From contig PMZA01000005.1 of assembly GCA_003170595.1 (NCBI GenBank), forward strand, positions 1 through 34,551: a stretch of 34,551 nt of DNA, given 5' to 3'. The notes beneath the pieces were generated by a model. That model searched no databases, had not been told where the DNA came from, and saw only the letters and a program-made list of their open reading frames with translations. How positions within the stretch are numbered: the stretch's first letter is position 1; every line of letters begins with the position of its first letter. This DNA is from Armatimonadota bacterium (GTDB lineage: Bacteria > Armatimonadota > Zipacnadia > Zipacnadales > FEN-943). This document shows positions 1 through 8,549 of this stretch, in pieces. The position numbers and the translations under genes are program-made.

Positions 1-41
1 GATGAACAAGAACGCACAAAGCACGCCGATGATTCCCATGT
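1..41 (-). CDS. 5' end of a gene leaving the window; hydrophobic N-terminus
   Basis: Only 13 codons are visible, reading leftwards from an ATG at 41 and beginning MGIIGVLCAFLFI. This is a strongly hydrophobic start typical of a membrane segment or signal peptide. A purine-rich ribosome binding site (GAGGGGAG) lies about six bases upstream. The same frame stays open upstream of 41, so a longer N-terminus is possible, but the ribosome binding site favours this ATG. Nothing more can be said about function. Confidence 0.35.
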
Positions 42-1431
42 CGTTCTCCCCTCGCCCGTTGGGAACCTCGGCGAGGGCTGCATCGCCGCCGCTGGCTCGG
101 ATGGGGTTCCCTCCGTCAATGGCGGTCGCCAGCGGATCCTGAGGTTCGCCGTCGACCGGCGGGGCGTCGGGAGCGTGTGCCCTGCTGGAGAAAGGAGGCC
201 CACCCGAGCCCGACCACATGCGGCCACGGAGCGACTGCCGCCGTGCTGCGAGGGCCGGCGGGCCCGGTCGATGAGGGCGGATCCCATGCGCAACCAGAGC
301 CGGAGGCAGCCACTCTCCAACTGGGGGAGGTCACCCAGTCAACGGAAGCCTGGGTGATCGTGCATGGGGTCGGCGGGCCCAGGTGTCGGATGGGGGGTGC
401 AGGCGACGTCGTGGCCCACGAGGTCCACCCTTGCCCCAGGCTGCCCCACCAGCAGGCCGGAGATGGAGGTCAGAGCCGGGGCCTGAAGCGGGCGGCAGGT
501 TCCGTCGCCGACGGGTGTGATCAACGACAACTAGAATTGCCGATCGTCGATGGATGCGGATCCTGGCGTCACGATGCAACTGCGTTCGACGTGTCGGCTC
601 CAGGGAGCAAGGTTGATTCGCCTAATGACGTCGCTGCCGACGGATTAGAAAGAAACGAAATGAACTGCAGCTCCACCCGCTTGGCGATCGATGAACCGGC
701 GAATTGGGAAATCGATTCCCACCCCAACTGGGGAGATCCCCAGAGGAAAGCCCCTTCGTGCATGCCGCTCTCGGAGAATCGCATTCGGCCATCCCTCCAA
801 GTTCGTCCCTGCCATCGGCCTCTCCGCTCTCGGCCGGCAGGTCCCCGTCCTGCAATATCGGGGTGCCCACGGGTCGTGCGGGCGAATCTCATGCAAAGCC
901 CGGGCCAACGGCAGCCTTTCATCAACTGGAGAATTGCCCCAGTGCCTCGGAGCCAGGCCGAGAGTGTTTCCGGGCGACTCGCCATGCAGGGCCCAACCGG
1001 GCTTGACGGCCGCAGGGTCCATCTGGCCATGAGGCCACGGCCGCATGCCGGGGCCATCCCTCCGGGAAGCAGAAGCATGCGCCCACCACCACAGGCCTCC
1101 GCCCGGATTCAACTTCGGGGCACGGCTCCGCTTCCACGGCCGCAACCGATCCTGGTCGGGCAACTCGCCATGTGGGGCGGGGAAAAAGTTTTCCGATCCC
1201 AGCATCATGTTCGCCGAATCTACTTTTCGAGAAGGATAAGAGCGATGCAAGAGGGCTCGACCAGCCGACCTGAGCAGGTGCGAGCCACATGATCACAGCA
1301 TCAGACATGCTGAACAGTTCGGCCGGGCCAGGCCAGGTCCGGTGCACATGAGTGGCCGGGGAGTTGGTCGAGGTTTCGTCGCCTCTCTCCCAAACCGACT
1401 CCCGGGCCACCGACAGGGGGAGAGAGACGAC
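42..1431. other. Gene-poor region upstream of the replication operon
   Basis: About 1.4 kb with no convincing gene. A 371-codon open frame on the plus strand (177-1292) has the arginine/proline/glycine-rich composition of a chance frame in GC-rich DNA and no recognisable domain. What the region does hold is short dispersed sequence. There are three imperfect palindromes starting CAACTGG (318-340, 725-743, 923-944) and several copies of a degenerate GGCRAMTCGCCATG-like motif, clearest at 972-986 and 1158-1172. One copy of the dispersed CGGCAATTC/TTGTCGTTGATCA motif lies on the minus strand at 518-541. Lying directly upstream of a replication initiator, the region could hold promoter, partition or incompatibility sites; this is inference. 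Confidence 0.5.
518..541 (-). repeat. Dispersed 24-bp motif, copy 1 (inverted orientation)
   Basis: Read on the minus strand this begins GGCAATTCTA and ends TTGTCGTTGATCA. It differs from the copy at 11227-11250 at only two adjacent positions. Two looser copies lie at 23078-23101 and 23165-23188. This copy is the only one in the opposite orientation. All copies lie in non-coding DNA or at a gene breakpoint. The function is unknown; a transposase or recombinase binding site is one possibility. Confidence 0.6.
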
Positions 1432-2712
1432 ATGGACGTACCGCATGGTGTTGAGCTTGCTCCGGTGAGCGCTCAGGGTTCTGGAGCGTCGACAGACGCC
1501 GTGCCACCCCCGGCGGCGACGAATCCACACGAGCCCGCCAAGGGCGGGGGCTTCGTCAAGCTACCCGCATGGCTCACGACGGATGGGCGGATGCTCGGCC
1601 TGACCCACCGGCAGTTCCGGATCTTCATCCACCTGCTGGCCCACTGCTGGCGGGCGGAAGGGACCAAGCGCACGAACATGATGGCGGGACAGGTGCTCCA
1701 GAGCGTGGCCGAGATCGCCCGGGACCTCCACATCCAGGCATCCCACGTGTACGCCGACGTCCGCCGCATGGTGAAGCTCGGCCTGCTCCACAGGGCCAAC
1801 GGCAGGCTGGTCGTGCTCGACCAGGCCGGCTGGATCGGTTCCGGTCAGGGCAACCCCGAAACCGGGGTGGGCGTGACCGCTACGGTCAATCCATGTAGCC
1901 GAAACGGTCACTGCGGTGTGACCGATACGGCCACTCCCCGTGGCAGGAACGGTCAGACCCCTGTGGCCGATACGGTCACAGGCCGTAGCCGATACGGTCA
2001 CAGTCCTGTAGCCGATACGGTCACAGAAGAGAGCATGTCTAAGGAACACGAGGCCTTGGATACCAAAGCCTCCAGACCTCCTGCGGCGGAGCCCTCAGAC
2101 GTAAAGACGTCAGACGGGGTTTCAAAGGAAAGAGAATCAGACGAGAGATCCGACGACGACGTCAGCCGTGCCTGCGGCACGGCCGACGGCCCGTCGTCGT
2201 CGCCAGGGGTATCGGAGTCTTCATCTAACAACCACAGCAACGGCCACGATGGGAGCCAGTATGCCTCTGGCTCTGCCTCTCCTTCCGAGCCAGATCCTAC
2301 CGGGACCCGCCGGATGGAAAGCCCGGAAGGGTTGGCTCCGACCGCTGCCACCTCCACCGACGAAGTTGACCGGGTTCACGCCTTCCTGCTTGACCGCGGT
2401 CTGACCCCGTCTCAGGCGGACACCCACTCCGGCTCGCTTTCGCTCGCCGAAGCCCGTGCTCTGTTCGCCCAGGTCGAGCATGGATGCCGCTCCAAGGCAG
2501 GCTCGAACCCGGTGGCCATCGTGGTCTCCATCCTGAAGCAGGGGCGAGCCGGGGTCCAGTCCTCCCTCCGCGGCCCCGGTGCCAGGGCCGCCACACGAGC
2601 CGTCCTGGTGGGCACCAGCAGGACCGTCACCGATGAGGAGATGCGTGCCAGCATCGACGGCAACAGGAGACTTCTGGCCAAGAGGAGTGAGGAAGATGAT
2701 CAGCAAGAATGA
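1432..2712 (+). CDS. Replication initiator-like winged-helix protein with internal iterons
   Basis: This 426-aa protein probably starts plasmid- or phage-type replication. ATG 1432 is chosen because AGGGGGAGAGAG lies just upstream; the frame is open further back without a better site. Residues about 40-135 form a predicted helix-turn-helix domain (from FVKLPAWLTTDG to the QAGW segment), as in DnaD/lambda-O-like initiators. A central stretch (residues about 147-200) is a 15-aa repeat such as VADTVTGRSRYGHSP, and it is encoded by seven DNA repeats spaced 22/23 bp. After it comes a long acidic, Ser/Thr-rich linker and a basic, helical C-terminus. The stop overlaps the start of the DnaC-like ATPase by 17 nt, so the two are translationally coupled, as lambda O is with P. 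The role is inferred from the fold pattern, the iterons and the partner gene. Confidence 0.72.
   Translation: MDVPHGVELAPVSAQGSGASTDAVPPPAATNPHEPAKGGGFVKLPAWLTTDGRMLGLTHRQFRIFIHLLAHCWRAEGTKRTNMMAGQVLQSVAEIARDLHIQASHVYADVRRMVKLGLLHRANGRLVVLDQAGWIGSGQGNPETGVGVTATVNPCSRNGHCGVTDTATPRGRNGQTPVADTVTGRSRYGHSPVADTVTEESMSKEHEALDTKASRPPAAEPSDVKTSDGVSKERESDERSDDDVSRACGTADGPSSSPGVSESSSNNHSNGHDGSQYASGSASPSEPDPTGTRRMESPEGLAPTAATSTDEVDRVHAFLLDRGLTPSQADTHSGSLSLAEARALFAQVEHGCRSKAGSNPVAIVVSILKQGRAGVQSSLRGPGARAATRAVLVGTSRTVTDEEMRASIDGNRRLLAKRSEEDDQQE
1873..2026 (+). repeat. Seven iteron-like repeats inside the initiator gene (candidate replication origin)
   Basis: Copies start at 1873, 1895, 1918, 1940, 1963, 1985 and 2008, giving spacing 22, 23, 22, 23, 22, 23. 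The core is close to GTRGCCGATACGGTCACAG; the last three copies match it best and the first four are more diverged. A 22- or 23-base step is not a whole number of codons, so neighbouring copies are read in different frames. The DNA sequence is therefore conserved across frames, which points to selection on DNA as well as on protein. The DNA just downstream (about 2031-2145) is less GC-rich. This mirrors the lambda origin, which lies inside gene O. I know of no other copies in the window. Confidence 0.75.
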
Positions 2713-3658
2713 GTGCATGAGGTACAGGCTGAGCCGCCCGTACGAAGATCGGGCCAAGCAGGGCCGCTGCCCCGAGGAGTCTCGGTGGGCTGAGCCGGCC
2801 GAATCGCTCTTCTGTGATGTCCGATATACCGATATCGCCTACCAACTGCCCAGCACCATGTCCTATGAGAACAGGCCCTCCTGGTGCGACGGCGAGTGGT
2901 TCGTGCCCCCCGAGGGAGACCACGGCGAGTCTCGGATCGATGCCACAAGCAGGGAGTACGTGGGCCACAAATGCCCCTTCAACTCAGCCGATGACTGCCC
3001 GTGGTGGGAGGAGCGGTTGGGATTCCATCTGGAGCAACGGGCTGGCGATCTCTCGGCCGTCGGCTTCCCGAATTCGAACCTCTACCCGGAAGCAGAACTG
3101 CTGCCGCCGGAGATCGCCGAGAAGGCGCTCTGCTACGTGCGCGACTCACTCAAGAGGCCGATGATGTCCAACGTGGTCATCGTCGGGCCGGTCGGTGCAG
3201 GGAAGACCTCCGTCGCCGCCTACCTGGTGGCCGAGCCCGGTTGGGATCCCACGGCGGCGATCCTGGGTGCCCCCATTGCGGACCTGGCGAGCAAGGCGCT
3301 CATGCTCTCCGCCGACGACCTCTTCGAGCGCCTCAACGAGCAGGTGGAGAAGCGGCTCCTCGAGGTACCACTCCTCATCGTGGATGACCTCGGCACGGAG
3401 ATGGCCTCACCCATCGGGGTGCGCAACTGGCACCGTGTCGTGGACCGGCGGTACAACGACAAGCTGCCCATCATCGTGACCACCAATGCGTCCGACGTGG
3501 ACTCCCTGTTCTCGGATGAGCGCACCCGGTCGAGGTTCATGGCCCGCTGCGAGGTCTGGCGGACGGAGCGGGGTGACTTGCGCCCCTGGATCGAGACGAA
3601 ACGCTCGCAGGACGAGGGCCAGACTGAAAGCGAGACTGAGGATGCGACGGAGGACTGA
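2696..3658 (+). CDS. DnaC/IstB-like AAA+ ATPase, probable helicase loader
   Basis: This 320-aa protein has a C-terminal AAA+ core: Walker A GPVGAGKT, Walker B LLIVDDLG, sensor I IIVTTNAS, and a conserved arginine in RSRFMARC. The family includes DnaC, phage P-type loaders and IstB, which use ATP to load the replicative helicase onto DNA. The N-terminal third is cysteine-rich (C7 and C-P pairs around KCPFNS and DCPWW) and may bind metal; this is an inference. ATG 2696 is preceded by a GAGGAGTGAGG ribosome binding site and overlaps the initiator stop at 2712. Pairing with the initiator argues for a helicase-loader role; IstB is less likely because no IstA transposase is present. The tail after about residue 300 is acidic and probably disordered. 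Confidence 0.78.
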   Translation: MISKNECMRYRLSRPYEDRAKQGRCPEESRWAEPAESLFCDVRYTDIAYQLPSTMSYENRPSWCDGEWFVPPEGDHGESRIDATSREYVGHKCPFNSADDCPWWEERLGFHLEQRAGDLSAVGFPNSNLYPEAELLPPEIAEKALCYVRDSLKRPMMSNVVIVGPVGAGKTSVAAYLVAEPGWDPTAAILGAPIADLASKALMLSADDLFERLNEQVEKRLLEVPLLIVDDLGTEMASPIGVRNWHRVVDRRYNDKLPIIVTTNASDVDSLFSDERTRSRFMARCEVWRTERGDLRPWIETKRSQDEGQTESETEDATED

Positions 3659-4054
3659 TCGCCCCGTCTCAGCAGGCCATCCGACAACGGCGGGCGAGGG
3701 GTCGGGTCGTTGTCAGGGACTGAGAGTTGCCCGTGATCGCCCTGCAGGGCTCCCAGACCCTCCAGGAGCCGAGATCTCGGGCCGCCCCTCCTCATCGCTT
3801 GCCCCATCCGATTCCGATGCCCCACAGGACATCCTGGGAGCTCACGAGCCCAGGTGGTTCACCGGCTCGTGGCATCTAGTCGACGGTCGACCTCAGGCGG
3901 ACGGGCTGACCAACATCACCTGCACGGGAGCCCTCCGAACACATCAGACCTCTGACGTGTGGTGAGACCCGGCAAACGGGGGTGGTCATCGGCCCGATCG
4001 GCTCATGCATCCGGCCAAATCCACCCCACGTCATCTGCCACGGGGTGAGGAGAG
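3659..4054. other. Intergenic region before the recombinase
   Basis: About 400 bp without a supported gene. An open plus-strand frame ends at 3965 and its last 45 or so codons look faintly protein-like, but it has no ribosome binding site and overlaps the ATPase gene in another frame, so I do not call it. No terminator hairpin with a T-tract was seen after 3658. The leader of the recombinase ends in a good ribosome binding site (GAGGAGAG before ATG 4055). Confidence 0.4.
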
Positions 4055-4987
4055 ATGGAAGACACGCCTTTCATACAGAGGTTGAAGCAGAAGCTTTCGG
4101 AGGAGGACCTGGCGGCCGAGACGGTCAAGCGGACCGTGATAGACGCCAACCAGTTCGAGGTTTGGTACCACGGCACGACCGGGCATGACATCGATCCCGA
4201 CGACATGCAGGTCGTCAACGTGGACTTGAGCGAGTTCCGAGGATGGCTGCAGAGGCAGGACATGAAGCCGTCGAGCGTCCGGCGCAAGTTCGCCAGCCTG
4301 CGAAAGGCCTTCATGCTACTCGCACCGGAGTCGGCCCTGCGACTTCGCTGGCCGAAGCTCCCGCAGGCGCAGGTGGCGGCTCCCTCGGGTCTCACCCGCA
4401 ACGAGCGCAACTCCATCCTGCGGGCCTGCGAGCAGCTGTCGGCTCGGGATGCCCTAGTCGTGGAGCTCGCCCTCTTCACGGGTGCGAGGTCGTCGAGCAT
4501 CGCCAGCATCCGCATGGCGGACATCGAGGCCGGGCAGCGCAGCGGGAGCATCACCTTCCATGGGAAAGGCAACAGGGAATATCGGGTGCCCATGAACCGG
4601 GAGGTGCGGGAGGCTCTGGCCAAGTACTTGGCCGAGCGCCCGCCCGTAGTGCATGACTACCTCCTGGTTCAGGAGCGCTGGCCGTACGAGCGGCTGTCCC
4701 GGTGGGTCTTACATGACATCGTCCACCGACGGCTGACCAAGCACCTCCCGCCCGACGTGGCCAAGAGGATGAAGGGGCTGCATGCATTTCGGCATGACCT
4801 GGCCCGCCGCCTTCTTTCCGGCGACGAGGGCAGGCACGCCCCGATCCCGGTCGGGGACGTCGCCGCCATCCTCGGCCATGCGGACGTCAGGACCACCGCC
4901 GGGATTTATGCCAGGCCCTCGCCGGAGGACATGAAAAGGGCGCTCGACCGGATCGCCGGGGAGGAGGACGAGGAAGACAGCGACTGA
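4055..4987 (+). CDS. Tyrosine recombinase / integrase (XerC/D-like)
   Basis: This 310-aa protein has full tyrosine recombinase architecture. An N-terminal core-binding (SAM-like) domain spans about residues 10-100, and a catalytic domain follows from about 115. Catalytic residues are visible: R145 in FTGARSSSI, K171 in GKGNREYRVP, H243 and R246 in LHAFRHDLA, H275 in ILGHADVRT and nucleophile Y285 in TAGIYARPS. It should cut and rejoin specific sites to integrate, excise or resolve the element. ATG 4055 follows a clear GAGGAGAG site. The C-terminal tail is very acidic. The last 20 or so codons and the downstream stem-loop recur in the same orientation at 14279-14430, so this gene's end lies at one boundary of the cargo region. 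Resolution of replicon dimers is an alternative role. Confidence 0.88.
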   Translation: MEDTPFIQRLKQKLSEEDLAAETVKRTVIDANQFEVWYHGTTGHDIDPDDMQVVNVDLSEFRGWLQRQDMKPSSVRRKFASLRKAFMLLAPESALRLRWPKLPQAQVAAPSGLTRNERNSILRACEQLSARDALVVELALFTGARSSSIASIRMADIEAGQRSGSITFHGKGNREYRVPMNREVREALAKYLAERPPVVHDYLLVQERWPYERLSRWVLHDIVHRRLTKHLPPDVAKRMKGLHAFRHDLARRLLSGDEGRHAPIPVGDVAAILGHADVRTTAGIYARPSPEDMKRALDRIAGEEDEEDSD

Positions 4988-5014
4988 GACGAACCGGGGA
5001 AAGGCCCCAGTTAC

Positions 5015-5048
5015 GGACGGCGGGACGGTCATTAGGTTCCCGCCGTCC
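5015..5048 (+). repeat. Stem-loop after the recombinase, copy 1
   Basis: A perfect 11-bp stem (GGACGGCGGGA at 5015-5025 pairing with TCCCGCCGTCC at 5038-5048) and a 12-base loop begin 27 nt after the recombinase stop. A second copy lies at 14380-14413, 26 nt after a recombinase-tail remnant. Between copies the third base pair changes from A-T to G-C on both sides, and conservation continues beyond the stem (CGGGTC-TGGCGCA). There is no T-tract, so a simple Rho-independent terminator is unlikely. A recombination site or structured signal fits better but is unproven. Confidence 0.65.
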
Positions 5049-5168
5049 GGGTCGTGGCGCATCACCAACTCCCTACCTCCCGGGGCCCCTGTTCTCGAGA
5101 CACGACGCAAGCCGACCGGGGCATTGCACCCATGCTCTGCGAGCGGTCGGTCACGGCATAACCAGTTA

Positions 5169-5469
5169 TCACTTGCCGCGATCGAGGCTCCTGCTGGCCT
5201 CGGCGACGGTGGACTCGATCTTCCGCAGGTGGACGTGCCCGGGGTGGCACGGACGGGAGGTTGAGGTGGCGGCACAGACGCTGACCAGCTCCGAGCGGGA
5301 TCATGCGGCCCAGGCCGTCAAGCGTCACGAGGAACGCCCACGTCCCGTCGACACGGCCGACCTCACCGGCCTTTGCGGTGGTGATCCGGCCGTCATGCTG
5401 CCGATCAGTTCCACCAGTGGCCGCCGAGACCGGTACGGCCTGAGAGCCGATGGACCAAGGAAACACCAT
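5169..5469 (-). pseudogene. Possible degraded small gene, frameshifted
   Basis: On the minus strand one frame reads protein-like sequence (GRITTAKAGEVGRVDGTWAF, then LDGLGRMIPLGAG). A shift of one base near 5235-5245 then opens a second plausible stretch (GHVHLRKIESTVAEASRSLD), ending RGK and a stop at 5169. Joined, they would make a small protein of about 90-100 residues. I do not recognise a family. It sits in the 530-bp gap between the recombinase and the methyltransferase operon and may be a relic. The rest of this gap (4988-5168 and 5470-5517) holds only the recombinase-associated stem-loop. Confidence is low because the call rests on composition alone. Confidence 0.3.
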
Positions 5470-5517
5470 TTCCCGGCGGATCCGTAGCGGCCCCCCGGGC
5501 TTGGTTCGCCGGGAACG

Positions 5518-6507
5518 TCATGGGCGATCGAAGCAGTTGACCGACCGCCATTTCACAACATAGGCGTACGAGTTCCCAGCGCCCTGAGAGTAGTTCGGGT
5601 CGTAGACCTGTGGCTGAGTGTAGTAAAGCCCGAACCCGTGAGCTAGGGCGCTCAGCGCCATGCCAAGAGTGTGGGGCTTGGGCCCGAACGGAGCCAGCAC
5701 GAGACGGCCTTTTGCCGCTCCCCATTGCTCACAAACCCTGGAGACCCGCTCAGCGTCCCAAGCTGACACGACGAGGAGGCGCGGGGATGCCTGAGGTGCG
5801 GACGGCATGACTTGCCGCAGCGTCCGCCACGTCCGGATGCTCCCGATACCGTTGGGCGGATAGGGGAGTATGCATTTCACGTCTTCTGCTTTGACTTCCC
5901 CCGAGAACATATCGAATAGACTGGCCACGCTCAGTGGCTCGAAGCCGACTGAGATGACTATCCCTCCCACCTCCTTGTGCCCTACGGCGTAGCCCGGCAA
6001 GAGGTCACACTGTAGCGGGTTGAGGGCCAACTGATGAGCCGTGTAGGACTGGGGTGCCACCGAGGTGTAGGTCACGATAAGGCTATGGATTGCTTCGGAG
6101 CGCACGAAGTGTTTCAGTAGAAAACAGAAGAAGCGCTTTGGCATGGAGCTTATGTCTAGGATCACGGCGCGGCCGTCGGCCTCGTCCACTAACCAGCGAC
6201 CGCAGTCGAGAAGCTCATCCTCAGACGCCAGAAGCTCTGCCTCTCTAGGGGTGACTCCTACCCCGGCCGCCTCAAGCCTTTCGCGGTTGGCCTCGGTCTT
6301 CTGGCGACACAAGTCGGTGAAATTGGGATACTGGCCGGGCGGGTCGTTGACCTGCAGGAGATCGAGCCCTTGGCCCCCTGGGGCCGCCATGCGAATCGGG
6401 ACGCGTGTGCATCTCTCCTCTGAGCCTAACGTCCCTACTACCAGGTAGGGCAAGTCTCGAATGAACACGTTGCGCACGAATTCCAGCTTCCCACCAGGCA
6501 GCCTCAT
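5518..6507 (-). CDS. Unrecognised protein, last gene of the ORC-ATPase/PRTase operon
   Basis: This 329-aa protein has no clear catalytic motif that I can name. It begins MRLPGGKLEFVRNVFIRD. The most distinctive segment is AVILDISSMPKRFFCFLLK (residues about 120-140), followed by alternating hydrophobic strands (SLIVTYTS, GGIVISVGFEP, RLLVVSAWD) that suggest an alpha/beta, possibly Rossmann-like, fold. No signal peptide or membrane helix is evident. The ATG at 6507 overlaps the ATPase stop as ATGA, so it is co-translated with the ATPase. Its position as the last gene beside predicted conflict-system genes makes it a candidate effector or sensor; that is inference from context. Confidence 0.7.
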   Translation of the reverse strand: MRLPGGKLEFVRNVFIRDLPYLVVGTLGSEERCTRVPIRMAAPGGQGLDLLQVNDPPGQYPNFTDLCRQKTEANRERLEAAGVGVTPREAELLASEDELLDCGRWLVDEADGRAVILDISSMPKRFFCFLLKHFVRSEAIHSLIVTYTSVAPQSYTAHQLALNPLQCDLLPGYAVGHKEVGGIVISVGFEPLSVASLFDMFSGEVKAEDVKCILPYPPNGIGSIRTWRTLRQVMPSAPQASPRLLVVSAWDAERVSRVCEQWGAAKGRLVLAPFGPKPHTLGMALSALAHGFGLYYTQPQVYDPNYSQGAGNSYAYVVKWRSVNCFDRP

Positions 6508-8549
6508 TCGAGATCACCCAAGCTCATCTGCTGTTCCTGGAGATGCTCAGCCCTGTCGGTTCCTTGGCGGAGTCCGCGTCGTGCCAAGGCGATCTCCCTA
6601 TCCTCGAAGATCCACTGCCAGACTTCCTCAACCTTGGCGTAGTAAGGCTCTTTGACTCGGCTGTACGGTATCCCAGTGACTGGCGACAGGAGCGGGTGTA
6701 AGTAGAACTTCCTTCGCTGGGGTTTGCCCTTCACCTTGGGGGTGTGACGTCGCTCCTCGAAGTACCCCCAGCCTACGCCCTCCTCCAGAAAGTCGGACAC
6801 CTTCCTGCCCGCAGCCGCAGAATGCAGTTCCAACTCCTCGAGCGAGAAACCACTATGGCCCGGGTTGGACATGGTGCTGCTCTTGACCACTGCCTCCTTC
6901 ACGGCAGCTGCGAACCGGTACGCGAAATCCTCGCGGCGAGGGCCACCTCCGTGCTCCCGAAGGTTTCGCTCTTGCCACTCAACCGACGCATCATAGATGC
7001 CGTAGGTCTGCACCTGTACCGGAAGCGCTTCACTGCCGAGGGGCTCTATCCCCTGCTTGGTGGCGACGTCCCAGATGCGACTACAGATCAGCAAGAACGC
7101 GTAGATGTTGCCTCCGGAGAGATAGACTATCGTGTTCCAGCCATAGTATTTCTTGGTATCGTTCGCCAGAGACGCCAGTCGGAATAGCGCGGCCTGCACC
7201 CTCTCCTTGTGCCACCATCGGCGCATCCAAGGTCGACCTGCCGAAAGCCGGAGGATCTCGTCAACGTCCTGCTTACGGGCAAGGCGTTGTCTGACCCACA
7301 CCGTTGCCAGGAGAGCATCCAGGGGATCTTCGCCAATGCTCACGAGCCGTCCCAGCGCCTCTCTCAGCGCAGGTTCCATGTCCCCCCAAAGCTGCTGACA
7401 CACCCGCTCAGGACCAAGCGAGTATTTTTCGGCCTCCGACTCGGCCGTCCAGCCACCGTACATAGCCTTAAGCTCTTTCGTCTCTAGGCCCCGGCCGCAG
7501 AAGGCCTCGATCCGCTTCTTTGCTACGTCAGCTGCGAACTTCGGGAACACCCATTCTCTCTGGCTTTCCCGCCTCATGAGTATGCGTGACAGGTCGATGC
7601 GCACGTAATCCCTCTGCGCCTCGACGGTCGCTTCCGACCCCCATACTCTCAGCTCCCTTCCCCAGTCGTGGGTCCGTACGCCGAGCTTGTAGAAGGCGAC
7701 CGGATCTCGGCCTTTGATCAAGGTATTGACTACTCGCTGCAGCGTCGCACCTTGACTGCCGCCCAACGCCTGCAGTTCCTCATACTGGTCGATGCAGACG
7801 AAGAGAGGCACGCTTCGTGTGGCAGAGCTGAGTTCCGAGAGCAGGTTGCCCATGCGGTGCAGCGGCTTGTCGGGGAGCGTCTTGGATGCCCATATGTCAT
7901 CAGGCACCGACTCCATGTTCATGTTCAGGAAGCTCTCCCAAGTGGCCAAGCGGGAGCGTGCCCGGCCCAAGAGATCGCCCAAGCTATCCGAGCCGTCGTA
8001 GTAACCGTACCAGCAAGCCCATCCGGCAATGTCGCATGCGACATCTCCAGGACCCCGGCCTGCCTGGTCGATGCCCAACCAGTCTCTGAACTCGCCCTCG
8101 CCGTCCTGGAAGATCAACTGAAGGGCCCGAAGGTACTCTATAAGCAGGTGGTGTGTGAGGAAATCCGCTGCGCAGGCAGCTCCGACCTCCGCTTGGGTAC
8201 CACTTCGAGCCGAACCAGTTCGCCGGCCGAACGTGTGGAAGCCTGCTCGTACCAGGTTGATCGAGATGCCGACAAAGGGTGCCACGTTGGCCAGCGCCCC
8301 AGGAGGGGACCCATGTTTCTTCAGCCAGTTGTTCATCACGACATACCGGATCAGGTTCAGGAGCATAGTCTTGCCAGAGCTGAGTGCGCCTGTCAGGACG
8401 ACGTTCTTCGGCTCGAACAGACTGAGAGTCTCCCCAATCAGAATCTCCGGGCTGAAAAGCTCGCCGTACTCAGGAAGATCGATGAGCTCGGTTGCCATGG
8501 CGTCCACAAAGGGGTTCCTGACAGCCCGATCGTCCGATCCCATGATCAT
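6504..8549 (-). CDS. ORC/CDC6-like P-loop ATPase of a predicted defence system
   Basis: This 681-aa protein has Walker A GALSSGKT at about residues 54-61, Walker B-like VPLFVCIDQYEEL at about 250, and a downstream VRIDLSRILMRRE segment. The C-terminus (about 600-680) looks like a winged helix followed by the conserved-looking stretch FYLHPLLSPVTGIPYSRVKE. This matches my recollection of ORC-CDC6-like ATPases that occur beside PRTase-like proteins in predicted prokaryotic conflict systems. The ATPase probably acts as a nucleotide-driven sensor or switch. ATG 8549 is chosen over the in-frame ATG 8609 because it overlaps the PRTase stop as ATGA and follows a GGGGGAA site. Its own stop overlaps the next gene in the same way. 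Family name is moderately sure; function is inferred. Confidence 0.72.
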   Translation of the reverse strand: MIMGSDDRAVRNPFVDAMATELIDLPEYGELFSPEILIGETLSLFEPKNVVLTGALSSGKTMLLNLIRYVVMNNWLKKHGSPPGALANVAPFVGISINLVRAGFHTFGRRTGSARSGTQAEVGAACAADFLTHHLLIEYLRALQLIFQDGEGEFRDWLGIDQAGRGPGDVACDIAGWACWYGYYDGSDSLGDLLGRARSRLATWESFLNMNMESVPDDIWASKTLPDKPLHRMGNLLSELSSATRSVPLFVCIDQYEELQALGGSQGATLQRVVNTLIKGRDPVAFYKLGVRTHDWGRELRVWGSEATVEAQRDYVRIDLSRILMRRESQREWVFPKFAADVAKKRIEAFCGRGLETKELKAMYGGWTAESEAEKYSLGPERVCQQLWGDMEPALREALGRLVSIGEDPLDALLATVWVRQRLARKQDVDEILRLSAGRPWMRRWWHKERVQAALFRLASLANDTKKYYGWNTIVYLSGGNIYAFLLICSRIWDVATKQGIEPLGSEALPVQVQTYGIYDASVEWQERNLREHGGGPRREDFAYRFAAAVKEAVVKSSTMSNPGHSGFSLEELELHSAAAGRKVSDFLEEGVGWGYFEERRHTPKVKGKPQRRKFYLHPLLSPVTGIPYSRVKEPYYAKVEEVWQWIFEDREIALARRGLRQGTDRAEHLQEQQMSLGDLE

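Noticed and set aside
177-1292. 371-codon plus-strand open frame
   Set aside because: Arginine/proline/glycine-rich, no domain, no ribosome binding site, and the DNA is full of short intergenic-type repeats; a chance frame in GC-rich sequence.
1873-2026. CRISPR array
   Set aside because: The repeats are 19-bp cores with only 3-4 variable bases between them, no true spacers and no cas genes; they fit iterons.
2696-3658. IstB transposition helper
   Set aside because: The ATPase fold is shared, but there is no IstA-type transposase and the gene is coupled to a replication initiator.
5015-5048. Rho-independent terminator
   Set aside because: Strong stem but no T-tract after it; the conserved copy beside a recombinase remnant and extended flank similarity suggest another role.
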